Shown in pieces: positions 25,193-34,533 of a DNA stretch of 64,000 nt; the first letter of the stretch is position 1; every line of letters begins with the position of its first letter. The position numbers and the translations under genes are program-made. The stretch is from Xenorhabdus poinarii G6 (GTDB lineage: Bacteria > Pseudomonadota > Gammaproteobacteria > Enterobacterales > Enterobacteriaceae). The DNA is taken from NCBI RefSeq assembly GCF_000968175.1, contig NZ_FO704551.1:558001-622000 (forward strand). The letters run 5' to 3'. The notes under the pieces were generated by a model that made no database searches, was not told the DNA's origin, and worked only from the letters and a program-made list of their open reading frames with translations.

Positions 25193-26404
25193 ATGAATAA
25201 TACTTTAATGACATCTGGTAATTCATTAATGCTTTGGGCTTTTATTATGGTTGCGGTAGCAGCGGCAATTATGGTGGAGCAACGATATCGATGGGCATCG
25301 AAAATACCTGGTGCAGTGATTGCGCTGATGATTGCGTTATTGGCATCTAACTTAAAGATCATTCCGACAGAAGCCCCCGTTTACGATGCGGTTTGGGGAT
25401 ATATCGTGCCATTAGCAATCCCTTTACTGCTATTCAAAACCAATTTACAGCGTATTATCAAAGAAAGTTGGCGATTACTGATCTTATTTTTAATGTCTTC
25501 CGTTGCTACCATAATGGGTGCCATCGTTGCTTTCCACCTTTTCAAGGCGTATATCCCGGAACTGGATAAAATCAGCGGGATGATCTCGGCTTCATATACA
25601 GGAGGAGGCGTCAATTTTGCGGCAATGGCGGCCAAGCTGGAACCTTCCCAAAGTATGACGGCATCCACCATCGTGGCTGATAATATGATGATGGCGGGTT
25701 ACTTTATTATCCTGATTGCATTATCTGGCTGGCGCGTGGCAAGAAAATTCTGGGGTAGCCCCCATACTGATGCGATAGATAACGAACCCAATTTGGATAA
25801 ATCCCCGACTTTTGCGGCGGCTTACTGGAAACCGAAAGAGATTGCCCTGAAAGACATTGCGGTGTCGTTGGCATGGTCGATTTTTATCGTCGCCCTGTCA
25901 TTTCAGTTATCGACATGGCTAAAAGTGCTGCTTGGGCAACCAAACAGTATTTATCAGGCGCTTATTTTCAGTTTGATATCCGATAAATACCTGCTCCTCA
26001 CAACGGTGACGTTTATCCTCGTTTCGATCTTTAAAGAGACATTCAGTAAACTGAACGGCACACAGGAACTGGGGACTTACGCCATCTATATGTTCTTTGT
26101 TGTGATTGGCATTCCTGCCTCCATTGAAGCCATCATTAGCCATGCCCCTCTGTTGTTTGCTTTCGTTTTTGTGATTGCCATGATCAACTTGATACTGACT
26201 TTTGCAGTAGGCAAACTATTTAAGTTTAGCCTTGAGGAAAATATTCTGGCGTGTAATGCCAATATCGGCGGGCCAACCACCGCGGCCGCAATGGCAATTA
26301 GCCGTGGTTGGATTAATCTGGTTGGCCCAATCATGGTTATTGGTACAGTTGGTTATGTGATTGGCAATTATGTGGGGACGTTTGTGTATTTTGTCGTTGG
26401 ATAA
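25193..26404 (+). CDS. DUF819 family membrane protein (YjcL-like)
   Basis: A 403-residue polytopic protein with about ten hydrophobic helices. Typical DUF819 segments are visible: AIPLLLFKTNLQRII near residue 75, ISASYTGGGVNFAAMAAKL near 132, ASTIVADNMMMAGYF near 157, and the closing ANIGGPTTAAAMAISRGW near 355. The family is thought to include transporters, but substrates are unproven. Before IS1 inserted it lay about 80 bp after the D-Ala-D-Ala dipeptidase gene on the same strand, so the two may have been an operon for dipeptide or D-alanine use. Confidence 0.85.
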   Translation: MNNTLMTSGNSLMLWAFIMVAVAAAIMVEQRYRWASKIPGAVIALMIALLASNLKIIPTEAPVYDAVWGYIVPLAIPLLLFKTNLQRIIKESWRLLILFLMSSVATIMGAIVAFHLFKAYIPELDKISGMISASYTGGGVNFAAMAAKLEPSQSMTASTIVADNMMMAGYFIILIALSGWRVARKFWGSPHTDAIDNEPNLDKSPTFAAAYWKPKEIALKDIAVSLAWSIFIVALSFQLSTWLKVLLGQPNSIYQALIFSLISDKYLLLTTVTFILVSIFKETFSKLNGTQELGTYAIYMFFVVIGIPASIEAIISHAPLLFAFVFVIAMINLILTFAVGKLFKFSLEENILACNANIGGPTTAAAMAISRGWINLVGPIMVIGTVGYVIGNYVGTFVYFVVG

Positions 26405-27142
26405 AAAAAATCATTATTCAGGATCGCGATATAAGTGGCCACGCAGATTCGGTTCAACGATATTTTGGTTAAGTGAATTTGACCGTTGAAAAGGGATGTG
26501 TATTTTGACGAGAACGATACCATTGTCACAAAAATTTTCAGTTTTGGCGATGATTACAATCGGATTACGCTCGAAGCAGGAAGAGAATAGATTGTTTGAA
26601 AATACGACTGCAAAAAGTGTTTTCTGATGGAAATCATTTGCACTTATTTTTTATGTTTTTATTTTTCATGCAAAATCAATATGTTATGTGATTTCATCTA
26701 ACGAGACGTCGATATCGGTTGTTTTTTATTATTCGATTCTTGCATTCTGTCATCTCTTTGATAATATATTGTTATGCGCAACATTCATAATAAAATCTTA
26801 TCTGTTTGGGTGTGATAATACCAGTGTGCAACATCAGGGGAATTGAGTGTTAGTGTTGGAAACTAAGGAAGGAACATAAAAGAAAGGAATCATACCAGTA
26901 GGATGAGAAAAGTGAGTTTTGTATCAAGAAATCGTGTTTTTTTCTCGTTATGTTCAATGCAGATTTGTTGAACATAACGAGTTATCGATAATTAGCAGGC
27001 ACCTACGACAGCGCGTTTGTTTCCATTTTGTGTGAACTTCCTCAATTATCATTAATAAATTGACTTTTAACGATGATGAAATGGATAATAAATCCACTAT
27101 TTTTTGCCTTTCCATTTCATTGAGGTAATTAGGTGACGCACT
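26405..27142. other. 740-bp AT-rich interval without a gene
   Basis: No frame over 60 codons with plausible coding character was found on either strand. It contains a perfect 14-bp inverted repeat at 26944-26981, listed separately, and near its end the yaeH promoter region with TTGAGG before the start. It could hide a small RNA; nothing further can be supported. Confidence 0.5.
26944..26981. repeat. Perfect 14-bp inverted repeat with 10-bp loop
   Basis: CTCGTTATGTTCAA (26944-26957) and TTGAACATAACGAG (26968-26981) pair without mismatch. A T7 run precedes it on the plus strand, giving A7 after it on the minus strand, so it is not a normal intrinsic terminator for either strand. It lies about 160 bp before yaeH. 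Confidence 0.7.
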
Positions 27143-27529
27143 ATGTATGATAATTTGAAAAGTTTGGGGATTACGTATCCTGAAGATATTGATCGCTATA
27201 GCCTCCGTCAGGAAGCGAATAACGACATTCTGAAGATTTATTTTCGCAAGGATAAAGGCGAATTTTTTGCCAAGAGCGTTAAATTTAAGTATCCACGTCA
27301 GTTAAAGACCATCGCTGACGATCATTCAGGCCAGGGTTACAAAGAAGTCAAAGAGATTAACACCAATTTGCGTTATGTGATTGAAGAGTTGGATCAGATT
27401 TGCAAACATGACCAGCCTGAAGTCGATCTGAAACACAAGATCCTCGACGACTTACGTCATCTCGAACATGTTGTTGCGAATAAGATCGCCGAAATCGAAG
27501 CAGATTTGGAAAAGCTGACCCGCAAGTAA
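27143..27529 (+). CDS. yaeH: YaeH, DUF3461 protein
   Basis: A 128-residue cytoplasmic protein equal in length to E. coli YaeH and nearly identical in its opening ([20 protein letters not shown]) and its end ([16 protein letters not shown]). The central [13 protein letters not shown] and [15 protein letters not shown] segments are conserved; the C-terminal half is probably a helical coiled coil. The function is unknown. It is monocistronic here. Confidence 0.95.
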   Translation: MYDNLKSLGITYPEDIDRYSLRQEANNDILKIYFRKDKGEFFAKSVKFKYPRQLKTIADDHSGQGYKEVKEINTNLRYVIEELDQICKHDQPEVDLKHKILDDLRHLEHVVANKIAEIEADLEKLTRK

Positions 27530-27859
27530 TATGCCGATTATGTGCATCAGTGTGATCTTTAATTGAGCAGCGAAATATTAATAAGAATTCTCTGCTCAGG
27601 TTGAGGGATAAATTGATATTATTTATCAATTAAGCATAAGTGCGAGTAAATTGTTCTCTGGATTGTTAACAAAAATAAAGCAATAAAGATAAAATCCATT
27701 TGAAATGAACACGTTGAATTTATCATACAGATAAGAAAATCATTGAATGCCAGTGATAATGGCATTGTCTTTTATCGGCAACAACATCCACGGATTCATT
27801 GGTGGATAGGGTTGTGATAACCACTCGTATGAATGAAGATAACAGAAAAAATCACATCG
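27530..27859. other. Gene-free interval between yaeH and the converging recombinase gene
   Basis: 330 bp without a coding frame. Weak stems are TGAGCAG/CTGCTCA (27564-27570/27592-27598) and AATTGATA/TATCAATT (27611-27618/27624-27631). Either could end the yaeH transcript, but neither has a clear T-run. Confidence 0.4.
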
Positions 27860-28423
27860 TTATTTAGAGTGAGATTCCCAAATGTTAGAGAAACGCTTCA
27901 CATTACTGGCGGTATAAATCACCGTATGTGAAATATTACGGTGGCCGAGATAATCCTGAATTAAGCGCGTATCACGACCGAGATCGGCCAAAGCATAACC
28001 ACAAGCGTGTCTTAGCATATGTGGATGCGGAGAGACACTGACATTGGCCATTTTTCCATAACGTTTCAATAATCCATACACTTGTTGCCGTGAAACAGCA
28101 CCGGATTTTTGGGAAAGAAATACCCATGGAGAGTTAGCCTCGCGCCAATTTTGGCGAATCGTTAGCCATTTCTTCAATGCGACAATTTCTTCTGGAATCA
28201 AAGGATGAGTCGTTGACAGACCGCCTTTTAATCTTCTGATATGAATGACCGCTGAATTCAGATCGATATCAGATAAGCATAGATTACAGAGCTCACTTAC
28301 CCTAAACCCGTGAATAAAACACATTAATAACATACAGTAATCTCGTTCTGCATGACGGCCTCGTTTTGTTTCAGCCAAAATTGCGTCTATTTCGTATCGG
28401 GTTAAAAATTTACGTTGTTTCAT
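27860..28423 (-). CDS. Tyrosine recombinase of the FimB/FimE/MrpI phase-variation type
   Basis: A 187-residue single-domain tyrosine recombinase, the size of FimB, FimE and MrpI. The catalytic arginine is in GFRVSELCNL (about 39-48). HMLRHACGYALADLG (about 134-148) gives HxxR, GHRNISHT (about 156-163) the second histidine position, and VIYTAS the nucleophilic tyrosine near 166. These enzymes invert short DNA segments carrying fimbrial promoters. No fimbrial gene is within reach, and nearby non-coding DNA contains only short inverted repeats. The target is therefore unknown; it could invert a distant or degenerate switch. Confidence 0.9.
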   Translation of the reverse strand: MKQRKFLTRYEIDAILAETKRGRHAERDYCMLLMCFIHGFRVSELCNLCLSDIDLNSAVIHIRRLKGGLSTTHPLIPEEIVALKKWLTIRQNWREANSPWVFLSQKSGAVSRQQVYGLLKRYGKMANVSVSPHPHMLRHACGYALADLGRDTRLIQDYLGHRNISHTVIYTASNVKRFSNIWESHSK

Positions 28424-29100
28424 GAGATTATCGTTCCTATGGAATCAGAAAGGTTAAGTGTGAATAGCAAGCTATTTCAGCCAATCGAGACAATGCCCTT
28501 AATATTTTCTGAACTCGATTGGGAAAATATCAAATTTACTTATTTGGGCGACTGAAAATAGAAAAACGGTTTTCTTCTATTCGTCTTATTTTTAATGAAA
28601 ATACTAATTGAAACCTTATAGATACGTGCTATGTGGCTCTGATATATAGAATGAAACAATCATAAATAGAATTCCATGGGTAAAAATAGCGCGATAGAAC
28701 TTTGCAACGAAACATTTGGCTTTGTTTTATGACTAGTTTTTTATTCTTCAAAAAATCATTAAAAGTGTTTTTGCCTTATATTTTTACTGCATTTACTGAA
28801 AAATGTAAATGATTTATCTAATCTGTTTGTGTAACAAGTGATTTCTACTAAAAACTAATCATTTTTTATACTGATGGGCTTGTTTTAGCGCTTTGTTGCT
28901 TTTTGTGTTGTGGTACGTTGTTTGGGTACATGGTCGTTTGTATGGATGATTATTTTATTGGTTGTCTTAATAAATTAATGCTTTTTAATTGAATGCATAA
29001 AATTATCTTAAAATATAAATGGAGTCTATAATCATTAAATATGACTCCATTATAAAAATGATGGTTAATTTAGTGAATTATTGAGAAATTTAATTTGATA
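28424..29100. other. AT-rich interval upstream of the recombinase with nested inverted repeats
   Basis: No gene is seen here. CCAATCGAG (28481-28489) is repeated inverted as CTCGATTGG (28514-28522). Directly outside, CTATTTCAG (28472-28480) has an imperfect partner CTGAAAATAG (28552-28561). A separate stem AATGGAGTC/GACTCCATT lies at 29018-29026 and 29043-29051. These are candidates for recombinase sites or mRNA structures. Confidence 0.4.
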
Positions 29101-29134
29101 AAGGCCAGAAAAACACTGGCCTTATCTTTTTATG
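29101..29134. terminator. Intrinsic terminator (AAGGCCAG / CTGGCCTT)
   Basis: AAGGCCAG (29101-29108), 7-nt loop, CTGGCCTT (29116-29123). Rightward it is followed by ATCTTTTTATG, and leftward by TATCAAATT. It probably ends the leftward permease transcript and may act in both directions. Confidence 0.65.
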
Positions 29135-29284
29135 CTTTTAAGCTATTGATTATTTTAAACATTGGCTTTATTAAATATTAATTATTTTAACCTTTCCGAG
29201 TGCTAATTATTCGCTATTTTCACCTCAGTTGTCTTAACATAAACAACTTTCAGATGCACCATGAGCGTCTATGTCAATAAATGC

Positions 29285-30610
29285 TCAGGAAAAGGCCAAG
29301 AAAGGAGAAATACATAACAAGAATCCGGTAAAGATGATCACAATGAGCGATGTTCCTTTGTAATGGTGCAAATGGGGAACCTTATAGACCAGATAGGCCG
29401 GGATCAGGCAACCAATGATGCCAAAAATGGGGCTACAGAGAGAAGTGAAACTCAAGACCGGCGCATTCAGGATAATGGCACTCCATGCCAATAAGATAGC
29501 AAAAACCACAATTCCTTTTTGAACCCACCTCTCATTGATGTTGTCGGTAGGCATCAGGCGACCAAGAATATTCATGGCAATCCCTTGACTGGCCTCACGA
29601 AATCCCAGATAAACACCAAAAAAAGCAGTCATTACGGCAAAGATATTGAGCAGGATGCTGACGATAATCACCCAACCACCAGGAAAAAACTGCGCAGCAA
29701 TGGCCAGTGCGGAAATGTTTTGTTCATAGGCTTTGACAGCTTCGTCATGACCCATGGCCAATGTAAAAGAGATGGCATAGAAAAAGACCGTACAAAACAG
29801 AACGCTAAAGGCAATATTCATGGCTCTAAGTGCCTTATGGCGGGCAACTTCACGATTTTGTTCCTGATGGCGGTAAGCAATGACCATGGGACTGAGCGTT
29901 TGGATAAACAGGATAGAGGTGAGCGTAAAAGGTAGCGTAATAATGGCTTTTTTGATTAACAGGCCAAATGGAGGCAGTGCCCCGATATTGTAAAGATGCC
30001 ACAGACCGATCATGGAAACCCCTAATGCCGCAACAACCAATAACTTTGTTATGACCATCAGGCTGGATAATTTGAACAGTAATCGTTCACTGCGGGAAGA
30101 AATAGCGACCAGTACACAAATCAGCACTAACCCATAAAGTGGATTTTTCGACATTAATTCATCTGTGAGCCCAAACGTTTGCAGGTAAGATGCACTGTCA
30201 TTGGTAATGGCGGTGGAATAAACAAACATCCAGATCACTAGCATAATGAAATAGAGTACACCCAACAAAATCCCCCAGTTTTTACCGAGATAGCCACTGA
30301 TGACACTGGGGTAATCTTTACATTCTGGTGATTCAGCGAGTGTGTTGATAAAAAGCCGTTGAAAAAGATACATGGCAGGATAACCGATAATGGAAGAGAG
30401 GAGGAAAACCCACATCCCCATTAACCCAACCTGGACAGGCAAGAAGACAATGCCGGCGCCGATCGCCATGCCGATACTCATAATGACCCAACCTGTATCA
30501 TAGTGGTTGAATTTTATGGATTTTTTCCATTCTGCTTCCGTCATGTTGGCCCGTTTAGCGGATGGAGATAAGTGTGACCTGACGTCATTATTTTTTATTA
30601 CTGTTTTCAT
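29285..30610 (-). CDS. HAAAP-family amino acid permease (SdaC/TdcC/YhjV-like)
   Basis: A 441-residue inner-membrane permease with about eleven hydrophobic helices. DTGWVIMSIGMAIGAGIVFLP (split: DTGWVIMSIGMAIG, AGIVFLPVQVG) at about residues 38-62 is the signature first helix of the hydroxy/aromatic amino acid permease family. FIQTLSPMVIAYRHQEQ near 235 is also typical. SdaC and TdcC take up serine and threonine with protons or sodium; the substrate here cannot be told. It is monocistronic, with long non-coding DNA on both sides. Confidence 0.85.
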   Translation of the reverse strand: MKTVIKNNDVRSHLSPSAKRANMTEAEWKKSIKFNHYDTGWVIMSIGMAIGAGIVFLPVQVGLMGMWVFLLSSIIGYPAMYLFQRLFINTLAESPECKDYPSVISGYLGKNWGILLGVLYFIMLVIWMFVYSTAITNDSASYLQTFGLTDELMSKNPLYGLVLICVLVAISSRSERLLFKLSSLMVITKLLVVAALGVSMIGLWHLYNIGALPPFGLLIKKAIITLPFTLTSILFIQTLSPMVIAYRHQEQNREVARHKALRAMNIAFSVLFCTVFFYAISFTLAMGHDEAVKAYEQNISALAIAAQFFPGGWVIIVSILLNIFAVMTAFFGVYLGFREASQGIAMNILGRLMPTDNINERWVQKGIVVFAILLAWSAIILNAPVLSFTSLCSPIFGIIGCLIPAYLVYKVPHLHHYKGTSLIVIIFTGFLLCISPFLAFS

Positions 30611-31302
30611 AATCGCTCTCGCTTACACTTTTGCTGCTGTAATCGGTATTGAATAGATAGTCATTGATTCCAGGGAGAAAAAATATCCCTGACCACGCCA
30701 GCTAATCCCGCTTTTGAGAGAACCATTTCTTCATCAAGAAGAAATCGCTATTGGTTGTTTTTCAAGAAAAATTGCAAAGGGAAACGGTAAAAAAAATAAA
30801 TATGATTTATATATCTGATTGATATATAAAATTATTTGTTTCTCTGTGCAAGAATATCGTGAGTCTTTGTTCGATTAACAATCGAAACAACTAAAAAGAG
30901 AAGTTGTGTCCTTTATCAAGCGGGTATCCGTTTAAAGCATTATGACAGTGTTAAATCCTTTTTATTATTAATATTATGCGATAATCCAGAATATTAATCT
31001 AGAATTTTTTTATTGATAGCGGAATGTGATAGATATCTTTAAATTTTCTGATTGATTTATTATTTTATTTATTTTTTATTGAGTAACAAATGGCTAAATG
31101 AAGCTTTCAAATAGTCACCTTATGAATTATTTTAAAAGTGATTAAAAATCGGTGGGTTATTTGATATTTTTCTCATGTATTTTTTTATTAAATGGACTTT
31201 TTGTGTAACAGTACTTACTATTTCTCATTTTTATGTTAACGGTATTCGCTGTATAAACAATCAAATAGAGTTATTTAAATATTGATTCAGGAAAACATAA
31301 TA
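30611..31302. other. 690-bp AT-rich promoter interval between divergent genes
   Basis: Separates the leftward permease from the rightward lipoprotein operon. No gene is seen. A perfect 8-bp stem ATTTCTTC/GAAGAAAT lies at 30725-30732 and 30738-30745 in the permease leader. The rest is very AT-rich, including 30961-31200. Confidence 0.5.
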
Positions 31303-31974
31303 ATGAAAAGCAAATTTACATTCGCCACGCTTTGCCTGGCTTCTTTTATGTTGGCCGGTTGCGCAACAGAATCCTCATCAACCCTTCCAGTACAAAAAGT
31401 CACTTCTTATCAAACGACTTATGCCAGTATTCGCAGCCCGATTGCAGTGGGTAAATTCGAAAACCGTTCAAGTTATCAGAATGGTATTTTTTCTGACGGC
31501 ATTGATCGTTTAGGCAACCAGTCAAAAACTATCCTGGTTACCCATCTACAACAAACGGGTCGTTTTAATGTGTTAGAACGCACTAATTTGGCAGAATTGA
31601 AAGTAGAAGCGGGTTTACAGGGGAAAGCACAGAAACTGAAGGGGGCGAATTACATTATTACGGGTTCTGTGACGGAATTTGGTCGTAAGGAAGTTGGTGA
31701 TCACCAATTATGGGGTATTTTGGGGCGCGGCAAGTCACAGGTTGCTTATGCTAAGGTCATGCTAAATGTTGTCAATGTGGAAACGTCTGAAGTGGTTTTC
31801 TCTTCCGCCGGGGCAGGGGAATATAAACTGTCCAGTCGTGAAGTGATTGGATTCGGTGGTACTTCCAGCTATGACTCGACGCTGAATGGTAAGGTGTTGG
31901 ATCTGGCGATCCGTGAAGCAATTAATGACTTGGTGACCGGTATTGATAATGGTGCATGGAAGCCAAGCAATTAA
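31303..31974 (+). CDS. CsgG/HfaB-family outer-membrane lipoprotein
   Basis: From the ATG at 31303 the protein has 223 residues; a TTG seven codons earlier is in frame. The signal ends in a lipobox, MLAGCATES, with the acylated cysteine near residue 19. The CsgG domain is recognisable: VGKFENRSSYQNGIF, then QTGRFNVLERTNLAEL and GANYIITGSVTEFG. It lacks the full length of CsgG (277). CsgG proteins form periplasm-facing outer-membrane channels. It heads a three-gene lipoprotein operon with DUF4810 and DUF799 partners, a combination seen in Neisseria and other bacteria. The cargo is unknown. Confidence 0.82.
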   Translation: MKSKFTFATLCLASFMLAGCATESSSTLPVQKVTSYQTTYASIRSPIAVGKFENRSSYQNGIFSDGIDRLGNQSKTILVTHLQQTGRFNVLERTNLAELKVEAGLQGKAQKLKGANYIITGSVTEFGRKEVGDHQLWGILGRGKSQVAYAKVMLNVVNVETSEVVFSSAGAGEYKLSSREVIGFGGTSSYDSTLNGKVLDLAIREAINDLVTGIDNGAWKPSN

Positions 31975-32022
31975 TCACTCTTCAAATATCAATTGGTGCG
32001 ATTTTTTAGGGACAATTTTTAT

Positions 32023-32379
32023 ATGTTTTTGATGAAAAAAATGGGAATGTTGTCAGGCGTTCTATTGTTGGCCGGATGTGCACAGGCGCCTAAATCCATC
32101 TATGAGTGGGGTGATTACCAATCAACGCTGTACCAATATTACCAGCAGGATAAAGCGGGGCCGCAGGAACAGCTTCAGGCATTACAAAAAGTCATTGAGC
32201 AAGCTAAAGCGAAAGATAAACCGGTTCCACCGGGGTTACATGCTCAAATGGGATTGCTTTACAGCAAAACTGGCAAGATTGAGGACGCTTTTCAGCAGTT
32301 TGAAATAGAGAAAAAGTTGTTTCCTGAATCGGCGCCATATATGGACTTTCTGTTAAGCAAAAATAAGGGAGTAAAATAA
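32023..32379 (+). CDS. DUF4810 lipoprotein
   Basis: A protein of about 118 residues starting at ATG 32023 (AGGGA 10 bp upstream); ATG 32032 is an alternative. A lipoprotein signal ends VLLLAGCAQAPKSIYEWG. SIYEWGDYQSTLYQYYQ is the opening of DUF4810 proteins, and a TPR-like helix pair follows (PPGLHAQMGLLYSKTGKIED). It overlaps the next ATG by one base, so the genes are coupled. Probably a periplasmic accessory of the CsgG-like protein; no activity is known. Confidence 0.78.
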   Translation: MFLMKKMGMLSGVLLLAGCAQAPKSIYEWGDYQSTLYQYYQQDKAGPQEQLQALQKVIEQAKAKDKPVPPGLHAQMGLLYSKTGKIEDAFQQFEIEKKLFPESAPYMDFLLSKNKGVK

Positions 32380-33038
32380 TGAAGCGTTTTCTGGGGGCAA
32401 TCGGTGTCTTATTTTTGCTGGTATTGACTGGATGTGCTAAGCATAAACCGTATGATTATTCCGCACTGCGAGAAAGTAAACCTAAATCCATTTTGGTTTT
32501 GCCGGCGGTCAATAAATCAGTGGAAGTGCAGGCTGCGGGGAGTTTACTGTCTCAAGTCACTTATCCGTTGGCTGAATCCGGCTATTATGTTTACCCTGTT
32601 GCGGTGGTTGAAGAAACCTTCCACCAAAATGGCGTGACAGAAGCGCAAGATATTCACAACATCAGTTACAAAAAATTATATGACACATTTGGGGCGGATT
32701 CTGCGCTTTATCTGAATATCACGAAATACGGTACCCAATACCAAATTATTAACAGTGAAACCCGTGTCAGCGCAACTGCGCGTCTGGTGGATTTGCGCAC
32801 CGGAAAAGATCTGTGGAGTGGTTCTGCAAGCGCATCCACAGCTGAAAATAACAATTATTCCAGCGGGGGGGTGATCGGTATGTTGGTATCAGCGGCCATT
32901 TCTCAGATCGCAAATACGATTATGGACCGAGGACATGATATTGCAGGCATTACCAGTAATCGCTTGTTAGGGGCAGGGGGAAATGGTCGCTTGCTCTATG
33001 GCCCACGATCCGAGTTTTATGGTAAAGAGAAATTTTAA
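32379..33038 (+). CDS. DUF799 / GNA1162-family lipoprotein
   Basis: A 219-residue lipoprotein with signal and lipobox VLTGCAKHK (cysteine near residue 20). PKSILVLPAVNKSVEVQA and the long segment with YPLAESGYYVYPVAVVEETF match the DUF799 (GNA1162) family, whose fold resembles trafficking proteins such as TolB's N-terminal domain. GADSALYLNITKYGTQY and LRTGKDLWSGSASAS follow. It is last in the CsgG/DUF4810/DUF799 operon, before a strong terminator. The role is likely in the outer-membrane assembly or export carried out by the CsgG-like partner; this is inference. Confidence 0.8.
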   Translation: MKRFLGAIGVLFLLVLTGCAKHKPYDYSALRESKPKSILVLPAVNKSVEVQAAGSLLSQVTYPLAESGYYVYPVAVVEETFHQNGVTEAQDIHNISYKKLYDTFGADSALYLNITKYGTQYQIINSETRVSATARLVDLRTGKDLWSGSASASTAENNNYSSGGVIGMLVSAAISQIANTIMDRGHDIAGITSNRLLGAGGNGRLLYGPRSEFYGKEKF

Positions 33039-33052
33039 GATTTAATCGCAAT

Positions 33053-33084
33053 AAAAATGCCGCAGGTGAGCCTGCGGCATTTTT
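33053..33084. terminator. Strong bidirectional terminator
   Basis: AAAAATGCCGCAGG (33053-33066), loop TGAG, CCTGCGGCATTTTT (33071-33084). A perfect 14-bp palindrome with A and T flanks between convergent genes. Confidence 0.93.
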
Positions 33085-33112
33085 GATAGTGGATTCTGTG
33101 CTGTGCTAAATT

Positions 33113-34453
33113 TTAGACATCCAATCGTTTGGTTTGCCATTTTTTAGACTGCCAACGCCACGCATTTATACCGCCACGGATCCATTCATCACAGAAAAAA
33201 CCTATCCAGATCCCCAGGATGCCCATCTCCATGGTGATACCCAGAAAATAACCGACAGGTATGGAGATACCCCACATACAAATGAGTGCGGTATAGAGTG
33301 GAAAACGGGCATCGCCGGCAGCACGCAGCGCATTGACCATCACAATATTGAAAGTACGTCCTGGCTCTAAAAAGACAGAGAGCAGGAACAACGGTAGCAG
33401 AAGTTCAATAATCTGCTTATCGTCAGTCATCATATTGAGAAGGGATTCCCTGAAAAACCAGAACGCGAGTACAACGCCTATCGTGACAATGACACCAATC
33501 CGCAGGCTTTTTAACCCTCGAATATAGGCATCCTCAAAGCGTTTTGCACCAACGAGATGACCAACCATAATCTCGTTACCAATACTGGTAGAGATGCCAA
33601 ACAGCATAATGAACAGAGATAACTGGAAGTACAGCGTTTGAGCTGCCAGAGATGCTTCTCCCATCAGGCCGATAAATGCCTGAGCGGTCATATATTGCAG
33701 GATCCACACAAAGTTTTCACCGGCGGCGGGCAAGCCGATATGCAGTATCTTGCTGAGTATATTCTTAGACCAATTTAAGAGTAGTTTCAGTTCGAACTTG
33801 ATTTTTAACCCACTAAACAGTAATCCAAAGAGCAAAATCACGGCGACGGTACGGCCAAATACCGTAGACCATGCGACACCTTCCAATCCGTATTGTGGCA
33901 AGCCAAAGAACCCGTACAGGACGATCATATTGCCGACAATCGTAAGTAAGTTGGCAATCAGCGTGACATACATCGCTGATTTCGACTTACCATAAACCCG
34001 CAGGCAAGCAGCCAGAACAATCGACATGGCTTCAGGGATCAGACAGATACCAAGAACATGCAAGTAAGCAAACCCATCATCCATCAGATGTTGAGGCAGG
34101 TTCATGATATGCAGGATCTTATAACCGAAGAATATGGTGATCAGCGCACAACTGAAACCAAGCAAAAAATTAAAAGCAATGGAGATATGAATCGCCTGAC
34201 TGGATTTATCGCGTTTTCCTGAGCCTAAATATTGGGCGATGACAACACTACAACCGACACTGATAAAATTGAAGATGGTAATAAAGAGATCAAAAACATG
34301 GTTCCCCACCCCCATAGCGGCAAGATAAGCAGAAGAAATATGGCTGACCATGTACGTATTGATTAATAGGGTCGCCATATGCAGAAAAATATCAATGAAA
34401 ATCGGCCAGCTTAACGAAAAAAGCGAACGGTTAACAACATCGGATTGATGCAT
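33113..34453 (-). CDS. MATE-family efflux transporter
   Basis: A 446-residue inner-membrane protein with twelve hydrophobic helices in two repeats. The N-terminal half opens RSLFSLSWPIFIDIFLHMAT and the second half LSKILHIGLPAAGENFVWIL, the symmetric MATE starts. NYMVS-type and VNALRAAGDARFPLYTA segments are typical. MATE proteins expel organic cations, drugs or metabolites in exchange for Na+ or H+. The substrate cannot be deduced. A 55-codon open frame lies 80 bp upstream on the same strand. Confidence 0.92.
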   Translation of the reverse strand: MHQSDVVNRSLFSLSWPIFIDIFLHMATLLINTYMVSHISSAYLAAMGVGNHVFDLFITIFNFISVGCSVVIAQYLGSGKRDKSSQAIHISIAFNFLLGFSCALITIFFGYKILHIMNLPQHLMDDGFAYLHVLGICLIPEAMSIVLAACLRVYGKSKSAMYVTLIANLLTIVGNMIVLYGFFGLPQYGLEGVAWSTVFGRTVAVILLFGLLFSGLKIKFELKLLLNWSKNILSKILHIGLPAAGENFVWILQYMTAQAFIGLMGEASLAAQTLYFQLSLFIMLFGISTSIGNEIMVGHLVGAKRFEDAYIRGLKSLRIGVIVTIGVVLAFWFFRESLLNMMTDDKQIIELLLPLFLLSVFLEPGRTFNIVMVNALRAAGDARFPLYTALICMWGISIPVGYFLGITMEMGILGIWIGFFCDEWIRGGINAWRWQSKKWQTKRLDV

Positions 34454-34533
34454 TATAAAACCTATTATTCTTAGTGAGTTAAATGATCTTTTTGCGGAGT
34501 GACGTACTTAGAGCAGCGGTGATTTTACAGGGT

